Source: Russula earlei (taxonomy: Eukaryota; Basidiomycota; Agaricomycetes; Russulales; Russulaceae). Taken from it: DNA of 64,000 nt. The position numbers were made by a program, and so were the translations under genes. The notes under the pieces were generated by a model. That model made no database searches. It had not been told where the DNA came from and saw only the letters and a list, made by a program, of their open reading frames with translations. Below, piece by piece: positions 46,678 to 58,442 of this stretch; position 1 is the first letter of the stretch, and every line of letters begins with the position of its first letter. The stretch covers positions 1-64,000 of the forward strand of contig JAGFNK010000014.1 in NCBI GenBank assembly GCA_025769875.1, in the 5' to 3' direction.

Positions 46678-49423
46678 ATGACGCTGTCTCTTTTCACCAT
46701 TCTCGCGTTCGCCGCGCTCGCGCACTGCATGCCCTTCGAGCCCGCAAGCAAAGGTAGAGATTCGAGACAACCGCGTCCGACGGAAATGCTCACTGCCTCG
46801 GCGATAAGTCGTGATCGCCCAGATGTTCGAGTGGACCTGGGATAGCCTCGCTGCGGAGTGCACTAAATTTCTTGGCCCCGCCGGCTATGGGTTCGTCCAA
46901 GGTGAGCCATCGACATCAACCTTGCTCCGAGTCGTACATTTTCGACCTTTCCCTAGTGAGCCCTCCACAGGAGCACATCCAGGGCGATCAGTGGTGGACA
47001 GATTATCAGCCCGTCTCGTACTTCCTCACGTCCAAACGCGGTAACCGAACGCAGTTCGAGAACATGGTCAATACATGCCACGTATCTGGCGTCAAAGTCA
47101 TAGCCGGTCAGTTGTTGTACAAAGACTTCGCTGAATTCATTCATATCAAAGCGACGGCGTTCCCACCCAGATACGTTATGGAACCACATGTCAGGCGCAG
47201 CTTCCGGGTTCGGCGTTGGGGGAAGCAGTTCGTGACGTAACATCTGCGCTCGCCTTACGTTCTGATCGATTTGCGACCAGGCTTTACCCATTACGACTAT
47301 CCTGGCATCTATCAGTTGCAAGATTTCCATCATTGCGGCCTCAATCCGCGCGATAACATCGAACATTATGACAACGCACATGAAGTCTGGACCTGCCAGC
47401 TCGATGGCCTTGCTGAGTATGGATGACCTTTTGACACGTCGCGGTTCAATTCTCATCATCACTCGCCAGCTTGGCAACAGACACGGAATATGTTCGCTGG
47501 CGGCTCGCGGAGTACTCGAATGATCTCATCTCTCTGGGAGTCGATGGTCTACGATTGGACGCGTCGAAGCGTATGTCCCGGGAAAAGATTTCTGGAATAA
47601 CGTCTTGCCAATTCATGCGATATGTCTGTAAGATATTCACCCGGACGACATTGCCAATATCTCGTCAAGATTGACGATCCGACCGTACATCACACAGGAG
47701 GTGAGGCCCTTGAACTGATAGCCTTTGATACTTGACCAATTGCCGTGGAGGTCATCTGGGGCGATAACAATGCAGTCACGCCAGACATGTACACGAAAAA
47801 TGGCGATGTACAAGAGTAGGCAACTCGATCCTATATGATCCTGCATCCAATTCAGCCTTGAACCGCAGATTCCGCTTCACCTATACCGTAAAATATGCGT
47901 TTCTTCGAGATGGTATAGCATCACTGCAGGACTTCGATAACCGAGGCTGGGTAGCTGGTTGGGGTGCAAATAATTTTGTCGCCAACCATGATACCGAGCG
48001 GGTACGACCATTCTGACTGACAGCTCTTTTTCATCGGTGACACCCTGTGTAGAGTGGCGACTCTCTCAATGTTTACTCGCCTTCGAACATCTACACGTTG
48101 GCCACCGTCTTCTCCCTGTATGCACTCATCTCCGAGTCCTACTCGTTTAGGCATCGTTTCTGACAACGACTGGTCATATCCACTTCCGTGTAGCGCTCAT
48201 CCATATGGTACACCGACAATCTTGTCCAGTTACAGTTTCTCTGACATAAAATCTGGATCACCAAACGGCGGTGCGATTCTGTGTGTCATTTGTTCTCTTC
48301 ACACACTCACACGGTCCCTTCGTTAGGCTATGGAAGTTGCTGGGAAAGTGCCAAAATTAGCAGATGGTAAGCGCAAGTCTATTGACGCTGACTGCGACCA
48401 CTGGACAAAAATATCCACAGGTTCTGCCAGCATCGTTGGCCTGCTATTGCCGGCATGGTTGGCTTCCGGAATAACGTAGGCAATGCTCCGCTTACCGGCT
48501 GGATCTCGCCATCGTCCCAGCAGATTGCCTTTGCCCGGGGTATATATACATGCAACTTTTTCTCATTAAGCAGAACAACTCACGTGCAACGTTGCAGGCG
48601 ACCTTGGCTTTGTCGCCATCAATAACCAGGACAATCAGTGGGCCGGGCCATTCGCGACGGGCCTGCCCACTGGGTGGTACTGCAACGTCATCGATGGCCC
48701 GTCCAGTATGGGCAACTGTAGCGGAACTGCGTACGTTGAGAAAAAATGTCTTTGTCCTCGCTTTTCATCATATGGCGCTCATTTTCGTTTCCCCAGATTC
48801 TGGGTCGGATCGGATGGCCGCCTGACGGCGACCATCGGTCAGCGGCAGGCGATCGCGCTGCATACGGGTGCGTTGGGTACTGCGAATCCGACTCCGGATC
48901 CTGCCCCACAGGTATCGGTGCTGTTCTCCGAGACTGCGACGACCACGAACGGTGAGGTGAGTGCGCTTAGTTTCGCGGGCTTTGGTCCCGGCGCTGTGTG
49001 TAGGCCGTGGCGCCGAGTGGTTGAAATCGCGTGATAGAACATCTTCGTGGCGGGCAACGTGCCACAGCTCGGTCAATGGGATCCGTCCAACGCGGTGCGT
49101 ACTCCATCGTATCGTATAATGGACGGGGCAATCCGTGGCTGACCAGGGGCACGCAGATCCGACTGGACCCGACCTCTTACCCGGTGTGGGGTGCGACGGT
49201 GTACTTGCCGCCGAATATAACATTCGAGTACAAGTTCCTCCGCAAAGAGGCCAACGGCAATGTACGCCATTTCTGTTCCATTTTTGCTTGCTTTCTTTCG
49301 ACATTGACATTGCTTGCACGTTGTGGCTGGATTTTGGGACAGTTTGTGTGGGAATCGGATCCGAACCGGCAGGCCACGACACCCTTATCAGGAGTGTTCC
49401 CGATCGTGACGAACTGGCGTTGA
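46678..49423 (+). CDS. Secreted alpha-amylase (GH13 with CBM20), gene 1
   Basis: Hydrolyses internal alpha-1,4 bonds of starch outside the cell. Eighteen exons close in frame to 571 residues: 46678-46753, 46809-46901, 46957-47106, 47171-47227, 47281-47416, 47470-47570, 47633-47700, 47751-47815, 47869-48001, 48053-48117, 48194-48270, 48327-48366, 48421-48539, 48598-48730, 48797-48956, 49038-49094, 49157-49261, 49343-49423. Signal peptide [19 protein letters not shown]13 regions: [22 protein letters not shown] (nucleophile Asp), III ITQEVIWG (acid Glu), [11 protein letters not shown]. The start [13 protein letters not shown] fits subfamily GH13_32. The last ~110 residues are a CBM20 starch-binding domain ([45 protein letters not shown]). 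All catalytic residues are present. Confidence 0.95.
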
Positions 49424-50009
49424 ACGATGTTTGGTTTGTTCTTTATCGAAAAGAGTGCAGTGCACTATACACGGACCACTGGCATCTAACGAATGAGTAG
49501 TATGTGACTGTTTCGCAGATATGAGAAGTCGCTTGATGTAACATAATGTTGATTGCTGCCTTCTATCTACCCCATGATGACCCGATACAATTAAAACCCT
49601 CTGCTCAAAAAAAAAGCACGGAGACTGGCAAGCGGCGAGCCGACCGTAGTTGGAAGATGACGTCATGCGATCGGTGGAGCGTGGAGCCTCGCTAGTAGCT
49701 TCGCTAGTGCCGCAACCACCGCCGCCTGGTTCGGGTTTCGCTTCGGTTAGCCCCGTCGGTGGATTACATGCCTCCATGTTTATCCCCCATAGCGAGAATG
49801 CAATGCAACGCATTTGTGACCCGAACGAATCCCACACTGTCAGCCGCCATGGCATCCGAACAACGCCGATCTGTACGGTCTAGACAGCCCCGTCTTAAGG
49901 TGGACGGGTGCCAGCGAGGCTCGCGGTCCCTCCTCTCTTCCTTTCCACGTTATCATATCTCTTGGGCCGACCCGCTCGTGCTCGTAGCAGATCGTCGGAG
50001 ATCTAAACG
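49424..50009. other. Intergenic region between the two amylase genes
   Basis: Contains the 3' flank of gene 1 (AATTAAAA-type signal near 49590, A run at 49606-49614) and the promoter of gene 2. No other gene. Confidence 0.5.
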
Positions 50010-52785
50010 ATGCCGCCGTCCCTTCTTCCCGTGATTCTCGCATTCGCCACGCTCGCCCTGCTCGCTCACTGCATGCCCTTGGTGGAGCTCGACCAACTCT
50101 CCAGCGAGAACGAAGGGAAAGGTGAGCCGGGCACTTCCCCTCGTCGCGACGGAACGGAGATTCACGCACGCACGCACGCGCGGCCCTGGCGAGCAGCCGT
50201 GATCGCGCAGATGTTCGAGTGGACTTGGGACAGCGTCGCCGCGGAATGCACCGACTTTCTTGGGCCGAGCGGCTACGGCTTCGTTCAAGGTGCGCCGGTC
50301 CAGCAATCGGCCCCTCGCTCGAGTCGAGTCGCCGCGTCTGTCCGGCCCTGCTGACCGCTCCGCCAGTGAGCCCTGCGCAGGAACACGTCCGAGGCCACGA
50401 ATGGTGGACGGACTATCAGCCGGTATCGTACATACTGACGTCCAAACGCGGCGACCGGATCCAATACAGGAATATGATCAAGACTTGTCACGCGGCTGGG
50501 GTCAACGTCATAGCGGGTCAGTAGAGTCTTCACGTCCTTACTCCATCTTGTATGAGGCTCCTCGACGTTTCTCGCCCTCAGACACTATATGGAACCACAT
50601 GACCGCGCGAGATCACGGGGTCGGCGTTGCGGGAAGCAGTTCGTATAACACATGGCTGCCCTTTGCCTCGCTTTCTGAACCGATTACGACCAGGATATAC
50701 CCATTATGAGTATCCTGGCATCTACGGCTTTCGAAATTTCCATCATTGTGGCCTGGAACCGAATGACACCATCGTCAACTATAACAACTCGACGGAAGTG
50801 TGGACTTGCGAACTCGGTGGCCTTGCGGAGTACGGGATTTGCTTGCCACGCCCCGCATTTCTCCTTTTGTTGATCGTTGCGCCAGCTTGGCAACGGATAC
50901 GGACTATGTTCGCTGGCGACTCGCGGAGTACACGAATGATCTCATCTATTTAGGAATCGATGGTATACGTCTGGACGCGGCCAAGCGTGCGTCCCCAGGT
51001 TCCCTGTGTCGAGGTCTATCGAACATCCATGCGGTATGCCCATAGATATCAAGCCAGACGACATTGCCGACATCTTGTCGAGGCTGGAGAGACGACTGTT
51101 TATCACGCAGGAGGTGAGATCCCTCCTTTTGATGTCCTTTGATTCCACACCAGCTGCCCCGTAGGTTATTTGGGGCTCTGGAGAGGCAGTCACGCCTGAT
51201 ATGTACGTCAACAACGGCCATGTCCAAGAGTAAGAGACATGATTCTACTCGATCTATCTTACAGCTCATTCAGCCTTGCGCCGCAGGTTCCGATATACCA
51301 CTACTCTGAGGGACGCGTTCCTTCGAGATGGTATAGCGTCGTTGCAAGACTTCAATAACCGAGGTTGGGTGGCGGGATCGCTCGCAAATGCTTTCGTCGC
51401 CAACCACGATACGGAGCGGGTATGGTCATTTTGATGGGCCACTCTTTTCATCATCGATGACAGATCGCCTAGAACGGCAACTCTCTCAACGCTTACTCGC
51501 CTTCAAACTCGTACATATTGGCCACCGTGTTCTCGCTGTATGGTCCACTATTACCGTCTCAGTACTGGATTCTCATGACGGATTTGTCTGCTTGCATGTA
51601 GCGCTCATCCGTATGGCACGGTTTCCGTCTTGTCGAGTTACAGCAACTTTTATGACACGAACGCTGGAGGACCGAACGGCGGTACGGCTTGTGTTTCTCA
51701 TTTGCGTCAGTCCTCTTGCTCACACACGAACGCCTTTTTCGCCAGGCGCAGGAAACTGTTCCGACTCTGCCGCCGTGAACAGGTGGTACGTACAAGTTGA
51801 TACGAGTTGGGACTGATTGGCCGAACGGAGATAAAACCGTTTCAGGTTTTGCCAGCATCGCTGGCCTGCCATTGCCGGCATGGTCGGCTTCCGGAATCAC
51901 GTAGGCAGAGCTTCGCTCACCGGCTGGACTTCGCGATCCTCCCAGCAGATTGCCTTTGGCCGCGGTATTCTAGCTTTGCGCTCCTTTCCTCGTAAGCGGA
52001 ACCGCGACGGCTGATGCTCGGTCTGTACAGGTTCTTCCGGTTTTGTAGCCATCAACAATGAGGACGTCCCATGGAACGCAATATTCGCGACGGGCTTACC
52101 CGCCGGGTCATACTGCAATGTCTTTGAAGGTGGCCCGTCCAGCACGGGAATTTGTAGTGGAAATGCGTACGCAGGTGAAATTCATGTGATTATCAGGTAC
52201 CCATGTTTGCTTCGCAGGGTCTTGGTTACGGTTGGTGGCAGCATGGCCATCACCATCGGTCCACGACAGGCAATCGCCGTGCACACGGGCGCGATGGGGG
52301 TCGGGGTGGACATTGCGAAGGAGAAAGAGCAGGTGTCGGTGCTATTCTCCGAGACAGCGACGACCTCGTTTGGCGAGGTGAGTGTGCACCGTATTCGATG
52401 TTGGGGGGGCAGACGTTGTCAACGTATGTGATAGAATATCCTGGTGGTGGGCAGCTTACCGGAGCTCGGTAATTGGGATCCTTCCAACGCGGTGGGTGTA
52501 TTATCGTATTTTTTCAGAGCAATCGTCACTGACGAGCGCACGCAGATCCCACTAGATCCGGCTCATTTCCCTGTGTGGGGAGCGACTGTGTACTTGCCAC
52601 CGAGTACGAAGTTCGAGTACAAGTTCATTCGCAAAGAACCGAACGGCAAGGTATTGTTCCAGTTCTTCTCTTTTGCCAAAATGATAACACTATATGGGCA
52701 GATCGTATGGGAATCAGGGGCGAGCAGGGAGGACACGACGCCCGCGTGGGGAGTGCAGTCGATTGTGACAAGCTGGGAGCAATGA
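50010..52785 (+). CDS. Secreted alpha-amylase (GH13 with CBM20), gene 2
   Basis: Tandem paralogue of gene 1 with the same 18-exon structure, 586 residues: 50010-50121, 50197-50289, 50367-50516, 50582-50638, 50694-50829, 50886-50986, 51046-51113, 51165-51229, 51287-51419, 51473-51537, 51602-51681, 51746-51785, 51846-51964, 52031-52166, 52218-52377, 52435-52491, 52546-52650, 52702-52785. Signal peptide MPPSLLPVILAFATLALLAHC. GH13 regions: DTIWNHM, GIDGIRLDAAKH, FITQEVIWG and [12 protein letters not shown]20 with [24 protein letters not shown] and EYKFIRKEPNGK. Fourteen of 18 exons have the same length as in gene 1. Both enzymes look functional, so this is an expansion of extracellular starch breakdown rather than gene replacement. 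Confidence 0.95.
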
Positions 52786-53212
52786 TGGCCTCTCGTTTGA
52801 TTGATTGGTGAATTGTATACTGTACGGTAGGTAGTACGTACTGTAATTACTGCGTTGCCAGTCAGTTGATACCCACTTATGAGCGTGCGACCGTTGGCTG
52901 CCCACGATGACAGCCGTTGCCAGAACGACTGGCACCGTTTAGTCCATTTTCGACTGTCCTCGAGTCCCACACCGTTCACGCTGCTCCTCGTCTTGCACAA
53001 GAACTATCGAGATGGGTGAGCACAAGGCAAATGCGGGTAAAGATATCCAACTTTTGCTCCACTCACGCCACGTTCCCATTCAATTGTAAATCCCGTACCG
53101 CATGTCCTCCTCCGTTCTATACAATTCCCGCCTTAGTCTCAGCGAGGCAGCGTCCGCTTAGGTCCATTCATCCCCTCCTCTCTCTGCTCCTCCACCACCG
53201 TCCCGCCCAAGC
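52786..53212. other. Intergenic, upstream of the F-box gene
   Basis: No gene; CT-rich in its last ~100 bp, as is common upstream of fungal start codons. Confidence 0.5.
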
Positions 53213-54968
53213 ATGCCCTCTTTTATTCGCCGGGCCTTCCCGCTCTCTCAAAATCTCGATGTCGTCAACGACACCCCCAGCCTCAAGCACTCGCCCTCTA
53301 CCATCTCCTCCGCTTCCCGGTCGTCCATATCCATATTCTTCCGTGACCGCGTGTCCAGCTTGGCTTCCAAGTTCCATCTGCGCAGGGGCCGCCCCTCCTC
53401 CAAGTGCGCCGCCGTCGAACACCTCTCCAACATACCATGGTCCCAGTCCCGCACTCCCAGCCTGTCGCCGCCCCCCCCTTCTCCGGATATCCGCCCTCCA
53501 AGCGGCCTGGGCCGACGTGCCAGCAGTATTTCCGATCTGGCGACGCTCGCTCTGGACTCTCCCGTCTCTCCGCGGTTCTCCTTCTTCCGCAAATCCCCCG
53601 CCCCTTCTCCAACGTCCCCCATATTCCGGACCAACTCGTCGGCAAGTCCTCTTACGTCATACTACCAAGCACGGCGCGTACGCACGCTCAGCTTGCCCGC
53701 GCTCCTGGGACCCCTCACCGAAACCGAATCTCCGCCAGTCCTACCACCATCACCACCATCACCACCCCCCCCTACCCGACCGCGGCGCCACTCTCCTCTC
53801 CGCCCCACCGAAAAAACGCGAGCTGCGCAGCCCCCGCCTCGCGCGTCAACACGCGCGGCAAAACCCGCCCATCCCGCTCTCCCTCGTCCTGGAGCACGTC
53901 CCGCGCGCCCAGCTCCCCGTGCTCGCCCTTGTCTCCAAACGCTTCCTTTCCGCGGCCCAGCTCGCGCTCTACTGCACCCTCGTCCTCTCCGACGCAGACG
54001 CAGACGCGTGCGTCGCGCGCCTCGCCGCCGCACCGCACCTCGCAGCGCTCGTGACATCCCTATCGCTTCCTGCATATACGCCCGCGCACGGCGCGTCCTT
54101 CCACCTCGCGCTGTCCCTCGCGCTGCGCGCCATGCGCGCACTCGCCGCGCTGACGCTCCCCGCGTTCGACGCCGACCTCCTCGCCGCAGCGCCCTCGTCG
54201 ATCACATGCTTGACGCTGAGGGCTGACACGCTCCCCTTTGCCTTCTTCGATCGGTTCCTCCCCGCCCGCCCACAGATCGTCCACCTCGCCCTCCCAGACT
54301 TCGTCGGCGTCCCTCCCGCCGCGGGCGACGTGCCCCCGACGGCGGTGCCCCACCTCGCCGCGCTCGACGCCAGCCCCGGTCTCGTCGTCGCTCTGGCGCA
54401 GGGCGGCGGCAGGCCGCTGCGCCGCGTGACGTTGCGCGTCGCGAGCACGCTGTACGACGGCCTGCGTCCCGCCGCGCTTTTCAATGCGCTGGGGAGTCAG
54501 CTGAGGGAGCTCGTGCTAGTGCTGGCGCCGGACGTGGACGTGCGCACGCGAGGGCGGTTGCTGCGCGCGCTGGCAAAGACGGGTGCGGGGCTCGAGGTGC
54601 TCGAGGTGCGGCTGGAAGGCAAGTCGGACGAGGTTCGTTACGTTTTTTCTTTTTCTTTTTTTCAGCGCCGATTTGTGTCTGAGTTCGGGGCTCCCTCCCT
54701 CCCTCTCTCTCTCTCTCTTCAGGTCGCGCTGCAGGCGCTGTACAGGCAAGTGGGCACGCTGCTGCCCAATCTGCGGGCCCTCCACACGCTTCGTTTATGG
54801 GCTGTGCGGACCGCTGCTGCCATCGCCGCCGGAACTGCAACAGAGGGTCCGTCTCGGCTCGAGGTGCGGACGCGATCGTTTCCGTTGGGTTCGACGTTGC
54901 GCTCCATCGTGTTTCCTTCGGGCTCTCGTTGGAACCTTGAGCGTGGGGAGTGGGCCCGCGTCGACTAG
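53213..54968 (+). CDS. F-box domain protein with Pro/Ser-rich N-terminus
   Basis: Model join(53213..53737, 53823..54632, 54723..54968), 1581 nt, 526 residues, in frame. Residues 1-175 are low-complexity Ser/Pro/Arg-rich. From about residue 188 comes an F-box-like segment IPLSLVLEHVPRAQLPVLAL, then VSKRFLSAAQLALY. Beyond it, Leu/Ala-rich repeats resemble the degenerate LRR-like tail of Agaricomycete F-box proteins (LAALVTSLSLPAY, ITCLTLRADTLPF, LRELVLVLAPDV). Such proteins usually bring substrates to SCF ubiquitin ligases; that role is inferred from the family. The second intron (54633-54722, with a long CT tract) is clear. The first (53738-53822, donor GTCCTA) is the best frame-consistent choice but less certain. 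GC content is very high in exon 2. Confidence 0.72.
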
Positions 54969-55327
54969 AAAACCAAGAGGGACCCCCCTGTCCTTGCTTC
55001 GATTCGGTTTCTTTTTTTTTTTTTTTTCTTTCTGAACGTTGTATCGTACGCGCTGTCTTGTTCATCACTCATTACTACTTGCAGGGAAGAAGAGCAGAGT
55101 GGACGTTCCTACATCACGGCAGCGGGACATTCAGTTGGAAAAGTCTGCCTTTCAATGCTAATAAAACTTTTTATCGTGTTGCTACATAGTACGTTGTAAT
55201 GAGAAGAGTCCTGATGGTAACCTAAATCACAGTACTTTGACGTTGTCATGGGTCACATAAAGGGGAAATGACGTCAGGCGGGCATTTAATCTTTGCGTTG
55301 ATTGATTGCCCTGCAACCACTACTATA
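54969..55327. other. 3' flank of the F-box gene
   Basis: No gene; T run at 55012-55027. Confidence 0.5.
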
Positions 55328-55615
55328 TTACCCTGTACATTCGTCACCCCCGGTCATTCGTCACTTTTGAAATATCTCACCTCAGAGGCCTTCCAGTGAC
55401 CTGGTACTGTGCACACCATCTATTATATGATATCTAAAGGTGTCCAGCCATTTTCACAATGAGATATTGATTATTGAAGGAGTCCCTTCTGAGAGGGGAT
55501 TTTGTGTGTGATGTCACGCCTGCCAGTTCCTGCCGAGCGGAGCTTGAAGCCGTACACATTTTTCGTCAGTCGTCCATCGTCAGTATTTACGCGCAGGTCA
55601 CTCCTTGATGCGCCG

Positions 55616-57427
55616 ATGTTATCGATGGAATGTCTAGAAAAATCCTCTCGTTGCTCTCAGGATCCACGTTATGAACAACGCATGCAAAAGGCCCTTTGCA
55701 GCCTAAATAATGGAACCTACAAGACTCTAGCAGCTGCTGCCAGAGCTCATGGTGTTTGTGACGCTGCATGTACCATTTTATGATGCATATCCATTATCTT
55801 TGTTCTTTAGGTTAGGCGAACCACGTTGGGAGACAGGTTTCGTAACCGTCATCAAAGCCAAAAAACAGCTGCAGCCGACTGCCAACTGGTGGACACCGAA
55901 CAGGAAAAGGTGTTGCTAGAATGGATTGATCATTCTGCGATATCTGGCGAGCCTTTCCATGCTGGTGGTCTTTGTGCGCGTGCAAGGGATCTTTCAGGAA
56001 AACACCCTGGTCGACATTGGCATGAGCGCTTCAAACAGCATCATGCTGACATTCTCGTCGCCGCGAAGGCTACCAGTCTTGACCCTGCGCAGGGTAAAAA
56101 CTTCAACAAATCGAATGTCTTGCATCTCACCAGTTTAATTGTCGAGCTGATCAAGACCTATGGCTTCATCCCACCCAAGCACCTCTGGAATACAGACGAG
56201 AAGGGGGTCCAGATGGGTGGGGGTCGCAAGGCTGGAAGGGCAACTGTATTACTACCTCAGGAAGCGGAGGTATCAATACCGTAAACATAGTGATAACCTT
56301 GAGCTAGTGACCGTTATCGAAGTGGTGAATGCAGCTGGTAGGGCTGCTCCACCATATTTTGTACTCTCAGAAGGCCCAATGCCCGACATCCAACAGGTAC
56401 CAGGTGAGATAGGCGGGTTTGTTGCCATCCATAAATATTCAATTAGAGAAGAGAATGACTTACGAAGCCCTGCAGTGTTGCTCGCTCAAGCAGTGGTTGG
56501 ACAGATCGCGAGATCGGCGAGCACTGGATGTCCAAGTGCTTTATTCCATTTGCGCTCTCGAAATGTGTTGATCACACAAAGCCAATTGTCTTGTTCCTTG
56601 ATGGACATGATTCCCATGAAACGCCTGGTATCAAGTCGGCCGTCTACCAGTTTTATGACCAATGCAAGATCATCCTTATTGCACTGCCTTCAAAGACCAC
56701 CCATAAACTCCAGCCGCTTGATGTTGGCATCTTCAATCATGTACAGACCGCTTGGGTGAAGAATTGCGACGAGCTTCTTGGTCTCAATGAAAGAATCGAC
56801 CGGTACAATGTTATTGATGAGTACATGAAGGTACACAATAAAGTCATGAAGCCGGAACTGATCCAAAGCACGTTCAAGAACGCTGGCCTCCATCCCTTGA
56901 ATCCAGACATCTTCACTGAGGAGGACTTTGCCCCCAGCAATGCATACTCGACCCAAGCAAATGTCCCAGCCTCCTATCCCACAGATGTACCCTCTTCAGA
57001 CCCGATCAAGTTCTCTTCCGACTCAGACTCAGACTATTGCCCCGACGATGACGACACGGAGATGGCAGTGGATGACGAATGGGAGGAGGAAGAAATGGAG
57101 GCCAATAATCACAAGTGGGAAGAGGATCTGGAATTTAATTGGTGGCAGAACTTGGACTTGACCGGTGCGAGCATCGGTACTGACAGCACACATCAGGGTG
57201 ACAGTGACAATGACATCCACATGGCTGGTATGAATGCCGACCAATGCTCCCCTCATCCCTCCCACTCCCCATTGTCCCCCTCATGTTCGACACCAGCAGC
57301 TAACACTAGCCCCGTCACACGCTGTTCCCCACTGGACACCTCTTCATTGACAACCCATTCATCTTCCAAACAAGCCCGTACCATCCTTGACAGTCCATGC
57401 ACCCAGGCCACACTTGCGCAGGACTAA
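55616..57427 (+). pseudogene. pogo-like transposase, probable single frameshift
   Basis: Exon 1 (to 55753) has a psq-type helix-turn-helix (YEQRMQKALCSLNNGTYKTL, then AAAARAHG). An intron 55754-55810 follows. Exon 2 has a CENP-B-like HTH (EQEKVLLEWIDHSAISGEPF) and the first DDE block LWNTDEKGVQMGGG. The frame then changes near 56210-56265 (RKRRYQYRKHSDNLELVTVI), and I found no frame-correct intron there. A GT-AG intron 56417-56475 links to GWTDREIGEHWMSK, the second block LFLDGHDSHET, and THKLQPLDVGIFNHVQTAW. The C-terminal ~170 residues are acidic and Ser-rich. The ends and TA duplication suggest fairly recent activity. Confidence 0.82.
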
Positions 57428-57680
57428 GACAAAGGGCCGAGACGAGCTTCTTGAGGAGCTTCGTGGCTTTCGATCACAAACCTTTGTACTGAAGCAAATG
57501 ATTCAGATGAAAGACTCTGAAATTGCTGCTTTGAACGCACACTGCACACTTGCCTGGCATCAGTTGGGAGAAGCACAAACAAAGATCGTTAACCTCTCCA
57601 AAAAGCGATCTCATGGTTCAACAAAGATCAAGGCTCGTTTCATTACCGCGCCAGAGCTTAGGGCTGCAATTCGAGACTGA
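57387..57680 (+). CDS. Coiled-coil open frame inside the pogo-like element
   Basis: 97 codons overlapping the last 41 nt of the transposase frame. They encode a basic start and a heptad-like helix (DELLEELRGFRSQTFVLKQM, then IQMKDSEIAALNAH...). It may be the true C-terminal exon of the transposase joined by splicing rather than a separate gene. Confidence 0.4.
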   Translation: MTVHAPRPHLRRTKTKGRDELLEELRGFRSQTFVLKQMIQMKDSEIAALNAHCTLAWHQLGEAQTKIVNLSKKRSHGSTKIKARFITAPELRAAIRD

Positions 57681-57806
57681 GGAGGTCGAACAGGAAAGCA
57701 CAGGAGAGGGCTGAGGCTGAGCGAGATGCTTGAAGGATTGCTGATGTGGCTGCACTGAAATGCCAGGATTGTCGACGATGTGCAATCCCGTACGTTCAAT
57801 GTACCC

Positions 57807-58142
57807 ATGTCACGGTACAAAAAGGACGATCTCCTTGCACTTGCTGGAGCACTCCAAATCTCAACGGAGGGGAATATGAAGGATCTCGTCATTTGCATCA
57901 AAGAACACCTTCGTGACCATCCAGAACTGAAGGAAAATCCACGCTTCGTTGGCCTTTTCCCCGGACCCTCTCGACATGGCCAGGCGACAAGTTCTGCCCC
58001 GAGCCATCCAACACACACCAACACTGCTCACACAACATTCTCCGCTCACAAGCTGCCATCCCCAAGCATGCCCAACCACTTCGCAGTCCCGCATCCATAT
58101 TTTCCCTATGGATACCCACTGTACAATCCACACACTCCTTAG
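57807..58142 (+). CDS. SAP-like motif open frame inside the pogo-like element
   Basis: 111 codons: MSRYKKDDLLALAGALQIS, then a helix-loop-helix (NMKDLVICIKEHLRDHPEL). This resembles a SAP DNA-binding motif and is followed by a His/Pro/Ser-rich tail. It lies between the transposase and the right TIR. Either a distal exon or an accessory protein; splicing to the upstream frames was not resolved. Confidence 0.4.
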   Translation: MSRYKKDDLLALAGALQISTEGNMKDLVICIKEHLRDHPELKENPRFVGLFPGPSRHGQATSSAPSHPTHTNTAHTTFSAHKLPSPSMPNHFAVPHPYFPYGYPLYNPHTP

Positions 58143-58442
58143 TACTGGCTTAGATTCTTCACTTAATGGTTGTGAGTGTGATATTTTAGGTCTATACATA
58201 CATAAAACACAGTATGTAGCCTAAAAGACTTTGCCCGCTGCCTCAACCGTCTTCACGGATTCACAGGGACGAATCGGACTTTGAAAACGGCACTGTGACT
58301 GATGTGACCTGAGAGTACCTGACGAATGACCGGGGGTGACGAATGTACAGGGTAATATAATATCATGCCCTCGAAACTCGAGAGTTTGGTTTGTCTTCGA
58401 TGCTAAGAAAAACCCGTTGGAGATGTCGCCTCTGTTCCCATC

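Larger units (their letters stand above)
55328..58355 (+). mobile_element. pogo/Tigger-like DNA transposon
   Basis: 3028 bp with terminal inverted repeats of ~36 bp (outer end TTACCCTGTACATTCGTCAC) that match by eye, flanked by TA on both sides (55326-55327 and 58356-58357), the hallmark of Tc1/mariner/pogo. It encloses a transposase of the pogo type and a second coding region with a coiled coil and a SAP-like segment. Confidence 0.93.

Noticed and set aside
53404..54054. 216- and 337-codon alternative frames over the F-box gene
   Set aside because: GC-rich DNA leaves all frames open; only the chosen frame gives a recognisable F-box and exons that close in frame.
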